This document shows positions 53,515 to 63,524 of a stretch of 64,000 bases of DNA, one piece after another. Position 1 is the first letter of the stretch. Each line of letters begins with the position of its first letter. Where the stretch lies: positions 1 through 64,000 of the forward strand of contig JAPLOU010000025.1 in assembly GCA_026400535.1 (NCBI GenBank), written 5' to 3'. Source of the stretch: Hyphomicrobiales bacterium (lineage in GTDB: Bacteria; Pseudomonadota; Alphaproteobacteria; Rhizobiales; Beijerinckiaceae). The position numbers were made by a program, and so were the translations under genes. The notes beneath the pieces are model-generated. The model was not told the DNA's origin. It saw nothing but the letters and a program-made list of their open reading frames with translations, and searched no databases.

Positions 53515-54384
53515 TCAGGGAGCGGGACGCACGGGAACGGCGCGGCCGTTGGCCGGGTCAATGATCGTCACCCCGCGCAGGTTGATGGCAGGCGCAGCCG
53601 TGACCGGGCCGGGTGGAACGGACGTGGCGATAGACGGGGCCGGCGCAGGCGCGGAGGGCGACGCAGCCCCGGACTTGGCAGGCGAGGCGGCAGCGGCCCT
53701 CGCGCTGTCCTTGTCGTCGATCAGGGCGGACACCCGGCCGATGAAGGCAATCTGTGCGCCGTTGTCGACCACCTCGAGACCGTCGGCCGAGACGCTCATG
53801 TCCGGAAGACGCACAGTGACAGCCTCCCGCGAGGTCACGGTCCCGGCCTTGAAGTCCACATCGGCGGACGTCAGGAATGCCTCCTGACCGGATTGCGTGC
53901 GAAGGCGGACATCCTCGCGCAGCTTGAGCTGTTCCTTCTGGCTGTCAAAGACCGCCCTCTTGGCGGTAAGGTTGAGCACGCTGTCATCGGTGTTCACCAG
54001 ACGGGCGGTCATCTCGTTCATCTCGATGATGTTGGGAATGCGGATGTCCTGCACCGCGCTGACGGCCGTCACCTCATAGGGCTTGTTGTCCTTGCGATGG
54101 CCTGCGAGCCGGGGCTGCTCCATGGTCACGCGCGTGCCGTCCATCTTGACCGCGCCCACGCGCACGCCGGCGGCACGGAACGGATTGATGAAGGGCACCA
54201 CGATGAAGCCCGCGAAGCTCAGAACAGCACCGAGCGGAATGGCCAGCCTCAGAACCCGCACCAGCCGGCTGTGCCTGCGCGCGGTGCGATAGGCGCGGAT
54301 GGCCTGGTCACGCCGCTGCGCCTGCTGCGCGCGGCGCGCCGCATCCACGCTGTCGGTCATGCTGGCCATGTTCACAACTGTCAT
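53515..54384 (-). CDS. lptC: LPS export protein LptC
   Basis: 289 aa. One transmembrane helix near residues 47-68 (LRLAIPLGAVLSFAGFIVV) follows a basic N-terminus. The periplasmic LptC beta-jellyroll is represented by NKPYEVTAVSAVQDI, LNLTAKRAVFDSQKEQLKL, and DVDFKAGTVTSREAVTVRLPD. It links the inner-membrane LptBFG complex with LptA. The C-terminal 60 residues are Ala/Pro-rich. Either the first Met or Met6 could be used. Confidence 0.92.
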   Translation of the reverse strand: MTVVNMASMTDSVDAARRAQQAQRRDQAIRAYRTARRHSRLVRVLRLAIPLGAVLSFAGFIVVPFINPFRAAGVRVGAVKMDGTRVTMEQPRLAGHRKDNKPYEVTAVSAVQDIRIPNIIEMNEMTARLVNTDDSVLNLTAKRAVFDSQKEQLKLREDVRLRTQSGQEAFLTSADVDFKAGTVTSREAVTVRLPDMSVSADGLEVVDNGAQIAFIGRVSALIDDKDSARAAAASPAKSGAASPSAPAPAPSIATSVPPGPVTAAPAINLRGVTIIDPANGRAVPVRPAP

Positions 54385-54468
54385 GCAGCGGGTCTAGGCC
54401 GTCCTCTGGGCTATTTCATGACGCCGGTCGCGGCGAGCCGTCAATGCAACAACAATGCCTGTCATCTC

Positions 54469-55083
54469 TCACGAATGCGCAAAGATGTCCGCCTCTGGCC
54501 AGCCCTGCAGATCGAGTTCGGCCCGCGTCGGGAGGAATTCATAGCATGCCTTCGCAAGTCCCGCGCGTCCTTCACGGTCGACCAGCACGTCGAGCTTTGC
54601 CTTCAGCTGATGAAGATACAGCACATCGGACGCTGCATAGGCCAGTTGCTCCTTGCTCAGGTCCGCCGCGCCCCAATCCGACGACTGCTGCTGCTTGGAT
54701 AACTCGACGCCCAGCAGTTCGCGCACGAGGTCCTTGAGGCCATGCCGGTCGGTGTAGGTCCGCACAAGGCGCGAGGCGATCTTGGTGCAGTAGACCGGCG
54801 TGGTGACCACCCCGAAGCTGTGCCGCAGCACGGCGATGTCGAAGCGGGCAAAGTGGAAGATCTTCAGGACTGACGGATCGGCGAGGATGGCGCAGAGCAC
54901 CGGGGGTGATGCTGCGCCCTTGGCGATCTGCACAACCTCGGCGGAGCCGTCGCCCCGTGACAGCTGGATGACGCACAGCCGATCACGATGCGGGTTGAGG
55001 CCCAATGTCTCGGTGTCGATGGCGATGGACGGGCCCGGATCATATCCGGCGGGCAGATCGCCCTGATGCAGCGTGATGGTCAT
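54469..55083 (-). CDS. nrnC: NrnC-type 3'-5' oligoribonuclease (short RNase D family)
   Basis: 204 aa from the ATG at 55083; the longer ORF lacks conservation. The DEDDy exonuclease motifs are SIAIDTETLGLNPHRDRL (Exo I), FHFARFDIAVLRHSFG (Exo II) and LAYAASDVLYLHQLK (Exo III with Tyr). Unlike RNase D it lacks HRDC domains and matches the alphaproteobacterial NrnC size. NrnC degrades diribonucleotides and replaces oligoribonuclease Orn in this class. The gene is divergent from pgi. Confidence 0.93.
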   Translation of the reverse strand: MTITLHQGDLPAGYDPGPSIAIDTETLGLNPHRDRLCVIQLSRGDGSAEVVQIAKGAASPPVLCAILADPSVLKIFHFARFDIAVLRHSFGVVTTPVYCTKIASRLVRTYTDRHGLKDLVRELLGVELSKQQQSSDWGAADLSKEQLAYAASDVLYLHQLKAKLDVLVDREGRAGLAKACYEFLPTRAELDLQGWPEADIFAHS

Positions 55084-55259
55084 GAACGTGCCTTTTTCTC
55101 GCGGCAAGAGAGGGACAAGGAGGCAGGCCTGGCCGCAGCACTGCCAGGACGCATCCCATCGGATGTAGAGCAAGTCGAGGCAAAGTGGAATCCGCTTCCG
55201 CAGCGGCGGCTGGCGGGCTACATGGACTGCCTGGCTTCCAATCTGCGCGAGTGATCCCG

Positions 55260-56897
55260 ATGATCGATGCAGCCCTGTGGCGAAACCTGCGCCGGTCAGG
55301 CGCGCTCGCGGCGAAGCGTTCCATGCGCGCGCTGTTCGCGGCAGATCCGGAGCGCTTCTCGCGGTTCTCGCTCAGCGATGGCGACCTTCTCTTCGATGCG
55401 TCCAAGACGATGCTGACGCCAGCGGTGATGACGCAGCTTTTCGCCATCGCGCGCGCTGCCGATGTCGAGCGCCGCCGCGACGCCATGCTCGGGGGCGCGA
55501 CGATCAACATCACCGAAGGTCGCGCCGTGCTGCACACCGCGCTCCGAAACCGCTCTGGCCGCCCCGTAATGGTCAACGGTCGCAATGTCATGCCGGATGT
55601 CGAGGCCGTGCTCGGCGCCATGGGCGCGTTCTGTACGGGCGTCCGCTCCGGTGCCATCGCCGCCCATGACGGCAGGCCCTTCACGGATGTTGTCAACATC
55701 GGCATCGGCGGCTCGGATCTCGGACCGGTGATGGCGACGCTGGCGCTCAGCCCGTACCATGACGGGCCGCGCGCCCACTTCATTTCGAACATCGACGGCG
55801 CGCACCTGTCGGACACACTGAAGGGCCTCGATCCGGCGCGCACGCTCGTCATCGTCGCCTCGAAGACTTTCACCACCATCGAGACGATGACCAATGCGCA
55901 ATCGGCGCGGCGCTGGATCGTGGCCGCGCTTGGCGAAGCCGCGGTCGCCGCGCAGTTCTGCGCCGTCTCGACTGCGCTCGAGAAGGTGGCCGCCTTCGGG
56001 ATTCCGCCGGGGCGCGTCTTCGGTTTCTGGGATTGGGTCGGCGGCCGTTACTCGGTCTGGTCGGCGGTCGGCCTGCCGCTGATGCTCGCCATCGGACCGG
56101 ACCGCTTCGGGAGATTTCTGGCCGGCGCGCATGCCATGGATGAGCATTTCCGCACGCAGCCACTCGAACGGAACCTGCCGGTCTGGCTCGCGCTGGTCGG
56201 CATCTGGCACCGCAATGGCTGCGGCCATGCCACGCGCGCGGTCCTTCCCTACGACCAGCGGCTGGCGCGATTGCCGGCCTACCTCCAGCAACTCGACATG
56301 GAATCGAACGGAAAGGCCGTCCAGCTCGACGGATCGGCGGTTGCGGCGCCAACCGGACCCGTGGTCTGGGGCGAGCCGGGAACGAACGGCCAGCACGCCT
56401 TCATGCAGCTCCTGCATCAGGGCACTGACCCCGTCCCCGCGGAATTCCTGCTGGCGGCCGAGGCGCATGAGCCCGATCTTGCCCAACACCACGCCATCTT
56501 GTGCGCCAACGCGCTGGCCCAGGCCGAGGCGCTCATGCTGGGACGGACGCTTGGTGAGGCCCGCGCGCAACTCATGGCGCGAGGCCTGCCGGCAGGCGAG
56601 ATCGATCGGCTTGCTCCGCACCGCGTGTTTCCGGGCAACCGCCCCTCCACCATGCTGCTCTACCGCAGGCTCGACCCTTTCACGCTCGGCCGGATCGTCG
56701 CGCTTTATGAACACCGCGTTTTCGTCGAGGCCACGATCTGGAACATCAATGCCTTCGACCAATGGGGCGTCGAACTCGGCAAGGAACTGGCCACAGGGCT
56801 ACAGGCCATGGTCGAGGGGCGGCAATCGGCGGACGGGCGCGATGGCTCCACACGCGGTCTGCTTGGCTGGCTCCACGGACAAAGGACGAGGCCCTGA
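55260..56897 (+). CDS. pgi: Glucose-6-phosphate isomerase
   Basis: 545 aa from the ATG at 55260 ([14 protein letters not shown]); a GTG nine bases upstream is possible. Family signatures are [56 protein letters not shown] and the C-terminal [13 protein letters not shown]. It interconverts glucose 6-phosphate and fructose 6-phosphate. It is divergent from nrnC. Confidence 0.97.
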   Translation: MIDAALWRNLRRSGALAAKRSMRALFAADPERFSRFSLSDGDLLFDASKTMLTPAVMTQLFAIARAADVERRRDAMLGGATINITEGRAVLHTALRNRSGRPVMVNGRNVMPDVEAVLGAMGAFCTGVRSGAIAAHDGRPFTDVVNIGIGGSDLGPVMATLALSPYHDGPRAHFISNIDGAHLSDTLKGLDPARTLVIVASKTFTTIETMTNAQSARRWIVAALGEAAVAAQFCAVSTALEKVAAFGIPPGRVFGFWDWVGGRYSVWSAVGLPLMLAIGPDRFGRFLAGAHAMDEHFRTQPLERNLPVWLALVGIWHRNGCGHATRAVLPYDQRLARLPAYLQQLDMESNGKAVQLDGSAVAAPTGPVVWGEPGTNGQHAFMQLLHQGTDPVPAEFLLAAEAHEPDLAQHHAILCANALAQAEALMLGRTLGEARAQLMARGLPAGEIDRLAPHRVFPGNRPSTMLLYRRLDPFTLGRIVALYEHRVFVEATIWNINAFDQWGVELGKELATGLQAMVEGRQSADGRDGSTRGLLGWLHGQRTRP

Positions 56898-57195
56898 GCG
56901 AACGTGGCCCTGAGCGAACATTGACAACACCGTCCTGTGTCAGCATAGTCGCATCCGCCGTCGGGCCCCGTCCGACGGCGTTTGATTTTGCGCCGTCTTT
57001 GATTGTGCGCCGTCATCGATCGGTCGAGACTGATGAGCAGAATGGGCTGGAACGGAACGAGGTCGCGCGATCGACGATGACCCCTGCGACGGCGCGCGGC
57101 AACGCGGCGCCCGTGTGCTGTGATGTTTCCTTCGCCTGTTTCCGCCCCCCAGCGCCGTGAAACGCGCCATGCATCGATCTTCAAGGACTGTTCTG
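56898..57195 (+). promoter_or_regulatory. pgi-argD intergenic region with promoter-like boxes, hairpin and small repeats
   Basis: A 298-bp gap. A 16-bp direct repeat (GGCCCTGAGCGAACGT and GGCCCTGAGCGAACAT, 56890-56921) spans the pgi stop. TTGACA at 56921 and CATAGT at 56944 have a 17-base spacer and look like a promoter. CGCCGTCGG (56956-56964) pairs with CCGACGGCG (56972-56980) and is followed by TTTGATTTT, a terminator-like hairpin. TTTGATTTTGCGCCGTC is repeated almost exactly at 56998-57014. The hairpin may end pgi transcription or act as a leader element for argD. Confidence 0.45.
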
Positions 57196-58392
57196 ATGAT
57201 CACGCCCATTCTTCCCACCTATGCCCGCGCCGATGTCGCTTTTGAACGGGGCGAAGGGCCCTGGCTGATCACCACCACCGGCGAGCGGTATCTCGACTTC
57301 GGTTCCGGTATCGCGGTCAACTCGCTTGGCCATTCGCATCCGCATCTGGTCAAGACCCTGCAGGATCAGGCGGCCAAACTCTGGCACACCTCGAACCTCT
57401 ACCAGATGCCGGACGGCAAACGCCTCGCCGAGCGGCTGATCGCCAGCACTTTCGCGCAGACGGTTTTTTTCTGCAATTCGGGAGCGGAAGCCAACGAGGC
57501 CGCGATCAAGATGGCGCGGAAGTTCCATCACGCCCATGGTCATCCCGAGCGCTACCGGATCATCACCTTCGAAGGCGCCTTCCATGGCCGCACCCTGGCG
57601 ACCATCGCCGCCGGCGGACAGAAGAAGTACCTCGAGGGCTTCGGGCCCAAGGTCGATGGCTTTGATCAGGTCGCATTCGGCGATCATGATGCGCTGAAGG
57701 CCGCGATCACCCCCGCGACTGCCGCAATCATGATCGAGCCTGTCCAGGGCGAAGGGGGCTTGCGGCAGGTTCCATCCCAATGCCTGCGCGGCCTTCGCGA
57801 ACTGTGTGACGAGCACGGCCTGCTGCTGATCATGGACGAGGTCCAGACCGGCGTCGGCCGCACGGGCAAGCTCTTCGCCCATGAGTGGAGCGGCATCACG
57901 CCCGACATCATGTCGATCGCCAAGGGCATCGGCGGCGGCTTTCCGATGGGAGCGTGCCTCGCCACGGAGGCGGCGGCTGTCGGCATGACCGCCGGCACGC
58001 ATGGGACCACGTTCGGTGGCAATCCGCTGGCCATGGCGGTCGGGAACGCCGTCCTCGACGTGGTCTTGGCCGAGGGCTTCCTCACCCATGTCAACGACAT
58101 CGCCCTCTCGTTCAAGCAGAAGCTGGCGGCCTTTGCCGACCGCCACCCGAAGGTCATCGAGGGCGTCCGCGGACAGGGCCTGCTGATCGGCGTCAAGTGC
58201 CGCGTGCCGAACACCGAGTTTCAGGCCGCCGCCCGCAAGGCCGGCCTGCTCAGCGTCGGGGCCGGCGACAATGTGGTGCGACTGATCCCGCCGCTGACGA
58301 TCACGGAAGCAGACCTCGCAGAGGCCATGGCGCGGCTGGAGCAGGCCGCTACCGCCGTGGAAGCCGACCTGTCGCGCGCCGCGGCCGAGTGA
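57196..58392 (+). CDS. argD: Acetylornithine/succinyldiaminopimelate aminotransferase
   Basis: 398 aa from the ATG at 57196 ([16 protein letters not shown]), with AAGGA upstream. Class III aminotransferase features are [53 protein letters not shown] and the PLP Lys243 in [14 protein letters not shown]. It makes N-acetylornithine in arginine synthesis. argF follows 28 bp later. The C-terminal [15 protein letters not shown] is standard. Confidence 0.97.
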   Translation: MITPILPTYARADVAFERGEGPWLITTTGERYLDFGSGIAVNSLGHSHPHLVKTLQDQAAKLWHTSNLYQMPDGKRLAERLIASTFAQTVFFCNSGAEANEAAIKMARKFHHAHGHPERYRIITFEGAFHGRTLATIAAGGQKKYLEGFGPKVDGFDQVAFGDHDALKAAITPATAAIMIEPVQGEGGLRQVPSQCLRGLRELCDEHGLLLIMDEVQTGVGRTGKLFAHEWSGITPDIMSIAKGIGGGFPMGACLATEAAAVGMTAGTHGTTFGGNPLAMAVGNAVLDVVLAEGFLTHVNDIALSFKQKLAAFADRHPKVIEGVRGQGLLIGVKCRVPNTEFQAAARKAGLLSVGAGDNVVRLIPPLTITEADLAEAMARLEQAATAVEADLSRAAAE

Positions 58393-58420
58393 GCATCCTC
58401 ACCTTTGTTGGAGTGCCGCG

Positions 58421-59341
58421 ATGGTGCGTCATTTTCTTGATCTGTCCGATTTCACCACGGCCCAGTTGCGGGCGCTGCTTGATGCAGGCTCAGGCATCAA
58501 GGCGCGCCGACGCACGCCGGCCGCCGACGCCGACAAGTCCCTTGGCGGCAAGGTCGTGGCGATGATCTTCGACCAGCCATCCCTGCGCACGCGCGCGTCG
58601 TTCGAGGTCGGCATCCACGAGCTCGGCGGAACGCCGATGTTCGTCACCGGGCGGGAGATCCAGCTCGGCGAGCGCGAGAGCGTGGCCGACACGGCCCGCG
58701 TGTTCTCGCGCTATGTCGACGGCATTATGATCCGCATGCTCGATCACGAACAACTGCGTGAGTTCGCCGAGTACGCCACGGTGCCGGTGATCAACGGGCT
58801 GACCAAGACCTCTCACCCGTGCCAGGTGATGGCCGACATCATGACCTTCGAGGAGCATCGTGGCCCGCTGAACAAGCGCAAGATCGCATGGACCGGCGAC
58901 ACCAACAATGTGCTGACCTCATGGGTCCATGCCGCCGGCCGCTTCGATTTCGACCTGCACATCGCCACGCCGGAGGAACTGCAGCCGCCCGCCCACCTGC
59001 TCAACTGGGCGACGGAGAACGGCGCGAGGCTGACGCTCACCCGCAGGCCCGAGGAGGCGGCAGAAGGCGCTGATTGCGTCATCACCGACTGCTGGGTGTC
59101 GATGGGCGACACGGAAGGCAACCGCCATAATCTGCTGCGTCCCTACCAGGTCGACGAGGCGCTGATGAAGCGGGCCGACAAGCACGCCGTGTTCATGCAC
59201 TGCCTGCCCGCCACGCGCGGCGAAGAGGTCACGGACGCGGTCATGGATGGCGCGCAATCCGTCGTCTATGACGAGGCGGAGAACCGCCTTCATGCGCAGA
59301 AGGCGATTCTGGCCTGGTGCTTCGGGCAGGTTCAGGCCTGA
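58421..59341 (+). CDS. argF: Ornithine carbamoyltransferase
   Basis: 306 aa. The carbamoyl phosphate site reads [13 protein letters not shown], where many enzymes have [44 protein letters not shown] and the ornithine-binding [14 protein letters not shown] are all present. It makes citrulline from ornithine and carbamoyl phosphate. It follows argD and is followed 4 bases later by hslO. GGAG lies upstream of the ATG. Confidence 0.97.
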   Translation: MVRHFLDLSDFTTAQLRALLDAGSGIKARRRTPAADADKSLGGKVVAMIFDQPSLRTRASFEVGIHELGGTPMFVTGREIQLGERESVADTARVFSRYVDGIMIRMLDHEQLREFAEYATVPVINGLTKTSHPCQVMADIMTFEEHRGPLNKRKIAWTGDTNNVLTSWVHAAGRFDFDLHIATPEELQPPAHLLNWATENGARLTLTRRPEEAAEGADCVITDCWVSMGDTEGNRHNLLRPYQVDEALMKRADKHAVFMHCLPATRGEEVTDAVMDGAQSVVYDEAENRLHAQKAILAWCFGQVQA

Positions 59342-59344
59342 GGG

Positions 59345-60349
59345 ATGACCGAGACTGTTCTGACCGCCGCCGCCGAGCAGGATGACCGCGTCCTGCCCTT
59401 CACCGTCGGGGCGCTCGACGTGCGCGGTCGCGTGGTCCGTCTGGGACCTGCGCTTGATGCGATCTTGCACCGCCACGGCTATCCGGAGCCTGTCGCGCGC
59501 GTGCTGGGCGAAGCGGCAGCGCTGACCGCCCTGCTCGGCACCGCGCTGAAGTTCGAAGGCCGCTTCCAGCTCCAGACCAAGACGGATGGCCCGATCGAGA
59601 TGGTGGTGGTCGATTTCGACGCGCCGGACCGTCTGCGCGCCATGGCGCGGTTTGACGCGGAGCGGCTGGGCCACGCGGTCGCCAGCCAGCAGACCAGCAC
59701 GGCTGCCCTGCTGGGCTCGGGCTATCTCGGCATGACCATCGACCAGGGCAGCCATGCCTCGCGCTATCAGGGCGTCGTGCCGCTTGACGGAGCCGATGGG
59801 CTTGAGGCCGCCGCGCATCGCTACTTCCGGCAGTCGGAGCAGATCCCGACGCGCCTTCGCCTCGCTACGGCGCGCGTCGTCGGCTCGCAGGGGGAGAGCT
59901 GGCGCGCCGGCGGGATCATGGTCCAGTTCCTGCCGACGTCGCCGGAACGGCAGAGGCAGCAGGACCTCGATCCCGGCGACGATCCCAACAAATCATCCTT
60001 GCCGGAACGCGACCCCGACGGCGTGGCCGACGACGCCTGGACCGAGGCGCGCGCCCTGATCGACACCGTCGAGGACCATGAACTGGTTGATCCGATGCTT
60101 GAAAGCGAGCGGCTGGTCTACAGGCTTTTCCATGAACGCGGTGCAAGGGTGTTCGAAGAGGCGCCCGTGCGGGAGGTCTGCCGCTGTTCGCGCGAGACCG
60201 TCCTCGGCATGCTGCGGAAGTTCTCGCCGACGGAGCGGCGGGACATGGTGGCCGACGACGGCAAGGTGAAGGTGACGTGCGAGTTTTGTTCGCAGGTTCA
60301 TGAGTTCAGCCCGGACGGCATCGAACCCGACGGGTCGCCGCAGCCCTGA
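59345..60349 (+). CDS. hslO: Redox-regulated chaperone Hsp33
   Basis: 334 aa, somewhat long. The N-terminal Hsp33 domain (ALDVRGRVVRLGPALDAILH, LKFEGRFQLQTKTDGP) is followed by the zinc-binding redox switch at the C-terminus: REVCRCSRETVLGML and VTCEFCSQVHEF. On oxidation the four Cys release zinc and the chaperone is activated. The first residues follow argF by 4 bases, an arrangement known in alphaproteobacteria (argD-argF-hslO). An acidic loop (DLDPGDDPNKSS) lies around residue 205. Confidence 0.95.
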   Translation: MTETVLTAAAEQDDRVLPFTVGALDVRGRVVRLGPALDAILHRHGYPEPVARVLGEAAALTALLGTALKFEGRFQLQTKTDGPIEMVVVDFDAPDRLRAMARFDAERLGHAVASQQTSTAALLGSGYLGMTIDQGSHASRYQGVVPLDGADGLEAAAHRYFRQSEQIPTRLRLATARVVGSQGESWRAGGIMVQFLPTSPERQRQQDLDPGDDPNKSSLPERDPDGVADDAWTEARALIDTVEDHELVDPMLESERLVYRLFHERGARVFEEAPVREVCRCSRETVLGMLRKFSPTERRDMVADDGKVKVTCEFCSQVHEFSPDGIEPDGSPQP

Positions 60350-60354
60350 GCCTG

Positions 60355-60957
60355 CTACTGCCTGACCCATTCGATGGCGTCTTCGAGGCGGTCGTCGCCC
60401 CAGAAGATCTCGCCATCCTGCGTGACGAAGGCGGGGGCGCCGAAGATTCCGAGCGACTTGGCAAGCTCGGTTTCTGCCTTGAGGCGGCCCTTGATGTCCT
60501 CGCTCTTGGACTGGCTCAGGGCTGCCTGTGCATCGATATTCGCCACCCGCAATGCCTCGACAATCACCGCTTCGTCCTGGATCGAACGCCCTTCGCCGAA
60601 CCCAAGGTGAAAGCAGGCCTTGGTGAAGGGTGGCGTCCACCCGGCGTCCCGACCAGCCAAGGCGACGCGTGCGCAGCTCAGCGAATTCTGCGGAAAGGGC
60701 GCCGGGCGCTTGAGCGGCAGGCCATATTTCTGGCAGCGCCGTTCCATGTCCCGCCACATGTAGCGGCCCTTGGCGGGAAACAGGTTGAACGGCGAGTTGT
60801 TCCAGCCCTGCGCAGCAAAGATCGGTCCCAGAAGGAAGGGCCGCCAGCGGATCTCAACTGCCGCATCATCCGCCAAGCGTCCGATGCGCATCACCGACAG
60901 ATAAGAATACGTCGAGGCGAAGTCGAACCAGAAGTCCAGGGAAGGCCGCGACGGCAT
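60355..60957 (-). CDS. DsbA-family 2-hydroxychromene-2-carboxylate isomerase-like protein
   Basis: 200 aa from the ATG at 60957. The thioredoxin-like HCCA isomerase fold is shown by LDFWFDFASTYSYLSVMRIG at the N-terminus, IRWRPFLLGPIF, and the C-terminal LGIFGAPAFVTQDGEIFWGD. The usual first-site Ser is in the FDFASTYSY segment. The reference enzyme acts with glutathione in naphthalene breakdown; many relatives have unknown substrates. It is convergent with hslO, 5 bases apart, and its upstream end faces the decayed IS element. Confidence 0.88.
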   Translation of the reverse strand: MPSRPSLDFWFDFASTYSYLSVMRIGRLADDAAVEIRWRPFLLGPIFAAQGWNNSPFNLFPAKGRYMWRDMERRCQKYGLPLKRPAPFPQNSLSCARVALAGRDAGWTPPFTKACFHLGFGEGRSIQDEAVIVEALRVANIDAQAALSQSKSEDIKGRLKAETELAKSLGIFGAPAFVTQDGEIFWGDDRLEDAIEWVRQ

Positions 60958-61026
60958 TGGCTCCTCACACGATTCGGAATGGTACTGTAAGCATCCGCCC
61001 GCAGGCCGCAAGGCCATGGGCCCGGA

Positions 61027-62113
61027 GGCCACGGCCCTGAACTGCGATTAACGGTCCTATCGCGGCTGGCGTGGGCCAGATTCAAGGGATGGATGCTGAA
61101 GCAGGCATCCCTGTTTGGGAGTGATCGCCCGCGTTTGCCGGTTCTGCTGGATTATGGCGGTTTGCTTGAGGATGATCGCAAGCGCTGGCGTGTGGCGCAT
61201 CTGCTGCCCGAGGTCTTGCTGCTGGTGGTGTGCGGGACGATCGGGGCCGGCGACGATTTCGATGAGTTGGTGGAATGGGGCGAGGATAACCTGCCTTTCG
61301 TGCGGCGTTTCGTGCCCTTTCATCACGCCATCACCAGCTCGCGCCGGCTGCGGATCGTGCTGAACCGGATCGATCCCGGGCTGTTTTCGGATCTTTCGTG
61401 TCCTGCGCGATGAGGCTGAGGCCCGATGCGCCGGCTCTGGTGGCGATTGATGGAAAGACCTCGCATGGCAGCCATGACAGGACGAACGGACGCGCGGCTT
61501 AGCATCAGGTCTCAGCCTTCGCCACGCGCGAGCGGCTGGCGCTGGGCCAGGCAACGATGGCGGCGGGAAGCAGCGAACAGGAGACGATCCCCCTTCTGCC
61601 GGAGCGGCTGGCGCAAAAATCAGCGCGGACACTCAGGCCGGCAAGGGCCATGGCCGTGTCGAGGAGTGCAAGGCCAGCGTCTCATCCAGCATAGACCGGC
61701 TGAACGGCGAGCGCTGCTTGCCCGGAGAACCTCGCTTTCCCGCCATCGCAGCCATCGCCAAAGTCGAGGCAACTGTGCATGAAACAGGCAAGAACAGCAG
61801 CCAGACCCGCGCCGGCGTCACCTCAAGGCCCCTCACCGCAGCCGCTTTCGCCAAAGCTGTCCAGCGCCACCGGGCCATCGAAAACTCTTTGCACTGGGTC
61901 CCGGTGTCACTTTCCGTGACGATGCAGCACGCTCCCGAACAGGCCACGGCCCAGCCAACATGGCCGTCGTCCATCCCTTTGCTTTCAACATCCTGCGAAG
62001 TCACAACGCCTAAAGAAACCTTGCGCCACGCCGCAACAAAGCGGTGAGAAACCCCGCATGCCTCACCGAGATCCTCAACCGGTGAACGTTAGCCAGGATT
62101 CAGGGCCGTGGCC
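61027..62113 (+). mobile_element. Decayed ISAs1-family insertion sequence with terminal inverted repeats
   Basis: The left end GGCCACGGCCCTGAA (61027-61041) and right end TTCAGGGCCGTGGCC (62099-62113) are perfect 15-bp inverted repeats. A second matched block (TAACG, 61049-61053, and CGTTA, 62087-62091) lies at equal distance inside each end. Between them is a broken transposase. The element is 1087 bp, shorter than the family's usual 1.2-1.3 kb, in line with an internal deletion. No clear target-site duplication is visible. The right end lies 99 bp before argG. Confidence 0.8.
61093..62086 (+). pseudogene. ISAs1-family transposase remnant, frameshifted and internally deleted
   Basis: The first 107 codons (frame of 61093) read like an ISAs1 transposase N-terminus: LLEDDRKRWRVAHLLPEVLL, GDDFDELVEWGEDNLPF, LNRIDPGLF. 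The sequence then shifts: VAIDGKTSHGSHDR (Asp of DDE near 61449) and HQVSAFATRERLALGQATMA are in another frame with a stop between them. DTQAGKGHGRVEE, GEPRFPAIAAIAKVEA and RAIENSLHWVP are in a third. GVTFRDDAARSRTGHGPANM completes the C-terminus after a further shift. The part between PLLPERLA and GKGHG that should hold the second catalytic Asp is missing. Confidence 0.82.
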
Positions 62114-62212
62114 GGGAGGCACGGTTGCGCCGTCAGAGATGTTCGGCTACCGGACGGTCTCATGGATCGTCCTTCGCGACTGCCTGCTGCCGAACCCATC
62201 CGAAAGTGCCTC

Positions 62213-63451
62213 ATGACCAAGCCTGACAAGACCGTGAAGAAAGTCGTCCTCGCCTATTCCGGCGGCCTCGACACCTCGATCATCCTGAAATGGCTGCAGA
62301 CGACCTATGGCTGCGAGGTGATCACGTTCACCGCCGATCTCGGACAGGGAGAGGAGCTGGGACCTGCGCGCGACAAGGCGCTGCTGCTCGGCATCAAGCC
62401 CGAGAACATTTTCATCGACGATCTGCGCGAGACTTTCGTCAAGGATTACGTGTTCCCGATGTTCCGCGCCAACGCCGTCTACGAAGGCGTCTACCTGCTC
62501 GGCACCTCGATCGCCCGCCCGCTGATCGCCAAGCGCCAGATCGCGATCGCCGAACAGATGGGTGCGGATGCCGTCAGCCACGGCGCGACCGGCAAGGGCA
62601 ATGACCAGGTGCGCTTCGAGCTGACCTACTATGCGCTGAAGCCCGACATCACCATTATCGCGCCATGGCGCGAATGGGACCTTCGCTCGCGCGAACAGCT
62701 GATCGCCTTTGCCGAACAGCACCAGATTCCGATTGCCAAGGACAAGCGCGGCGAAGCTCCTTTCTCGGTCGACGCCAACCTGCTGCACGCCTCTTCCGAG
62801 GGCAAGGTGCTGGAAGATCCTGCGCAGGAAGTGCCGGACTATGTCTATTCGCGTACCGATGGCCCGGAAGCTGCGCCCGACAAGGCGACGATCATCTCCA
62901 TCGACTTCAAGGAAGGCGATGCGGTTGGCATCAACGGCGTGGCGATGACGCCGGCGACCCTGCTGACCGAACTCAACCGGCTCGGCAAGATCAACGGCAT
63001 CGGCCGGCTTGACCTTGTCGAGAACCGTTTCGTCGGCATGAAGTCCCGCGGACTGTACGAGACGCCAGGCGGCACCATCCTGCATGTCGCCCACCGGGCG
63101 ATCGAGAGCATCACGCTTGATCGCGGTGCAGCCCATCTCAAGGACGAGTTGATGCCGAAATATGCCGAGTTGATCTATAATGGCTTCTGGTTCTCGCCAG
63201 AGCGCGAGATGCTGCAGGCGCTGATCGACAAAAGCCAGCAATTCGTGACCGGCACGGTGCGGCTCAAGCTCTACAAGGGCAACACGATCGTCATCGGCCG
63301 GTCGAGCCCCTATTCGCTCTACGACCAGGACCTTGTCACCTTCGAGGAAGGCGCCGTCGCCTATGACCACCGCGATGCGGCCGGCTTCATCAAGCTGAAC
63401 GCACTGCGCCTGCGCACGCTTGGCCAACGGAAGAAAAAGCTGGGACTGTGA
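62213..63451 (+). CDS. argG: Argininosuccinate synthase
   Basis: 412 aa from the ATG at 62213 ([20 protein letters not shown]). The ATP pyrophosphatase P-loop [15 protein letters not shown] is at residues 14-28. [16 protein letters not shown] and [14 protein letters not shown] are signature regions. It joins citrulline and aspartate in arginine synthesis, following argF chemically but not in the same operon. The region directly upstream is IS-derived, so its native promoter lies within about 100 bp or has been replaced. A GC-rich hairpin follows the stop. Confidence 0.97.
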   Translation: MTKPDKTVKKVVLAYSGGLDTSIILKWLQTTYGCEVITFTADLGQGEELGPARDKALLLGIKPENIFIDDLRETFVKDYVFPMFRANAVYEGVYLLGTSIARPLIAKRQIAIAEQMGADAVSHGATGKGNDQVRFELTYYALKPDITIIAPWREWDLRSREQLIAFAEQHQIPIAKDKRGEAPFSVDANLLHASSEGKVLEDPAQEVPDYVYSRTDGPEAAPDKATIISIDFKEGDAVGINGVAMTPATLLTELNRLGKINGIGRLDLVENRFVGMKSRGLYETPGGTILHVAHRAIESITLDRGAAHLKDELMPKYAELIYNGFWFSPEREMLQALIDKSQQFVTGTVRLKLYKGNTIVIGRSSPYSLYDQDLVTFEEGAVAYDHRDAAGFIKLNALRLRTLGQRKKKLGL

Positions 63452-63460
63452 AGGCGGCGA

Positions 63461-63478
63461 GCCCGGCCATCGCCGGGC
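63461..63478 (+). terminator. Possible terminator hairpin after argG
   Basis: GCCCGGC (63461-63467) and GCCGGGC (63472-63478) form a perfect 7-bp stem with loop CATC, 9 bases after the argG stop. Only a weak T-rich stretch (CCTTTCT) follows, so efficiency is doubtful. Confidence 0.45.
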
Positions 63479-63524
63479 AGCCTTTCTGTGACAGGCCGGG
63501 CTGCACTCCCCTTGCGTTGGCCTC

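Noticed and set aside
61093..61413. The 107-codon transposase N-terminus as an intact small gene
   Set aside because: The remaining transposase follows in other frames inside the same inverted ends, so it is part of a pseudogene.
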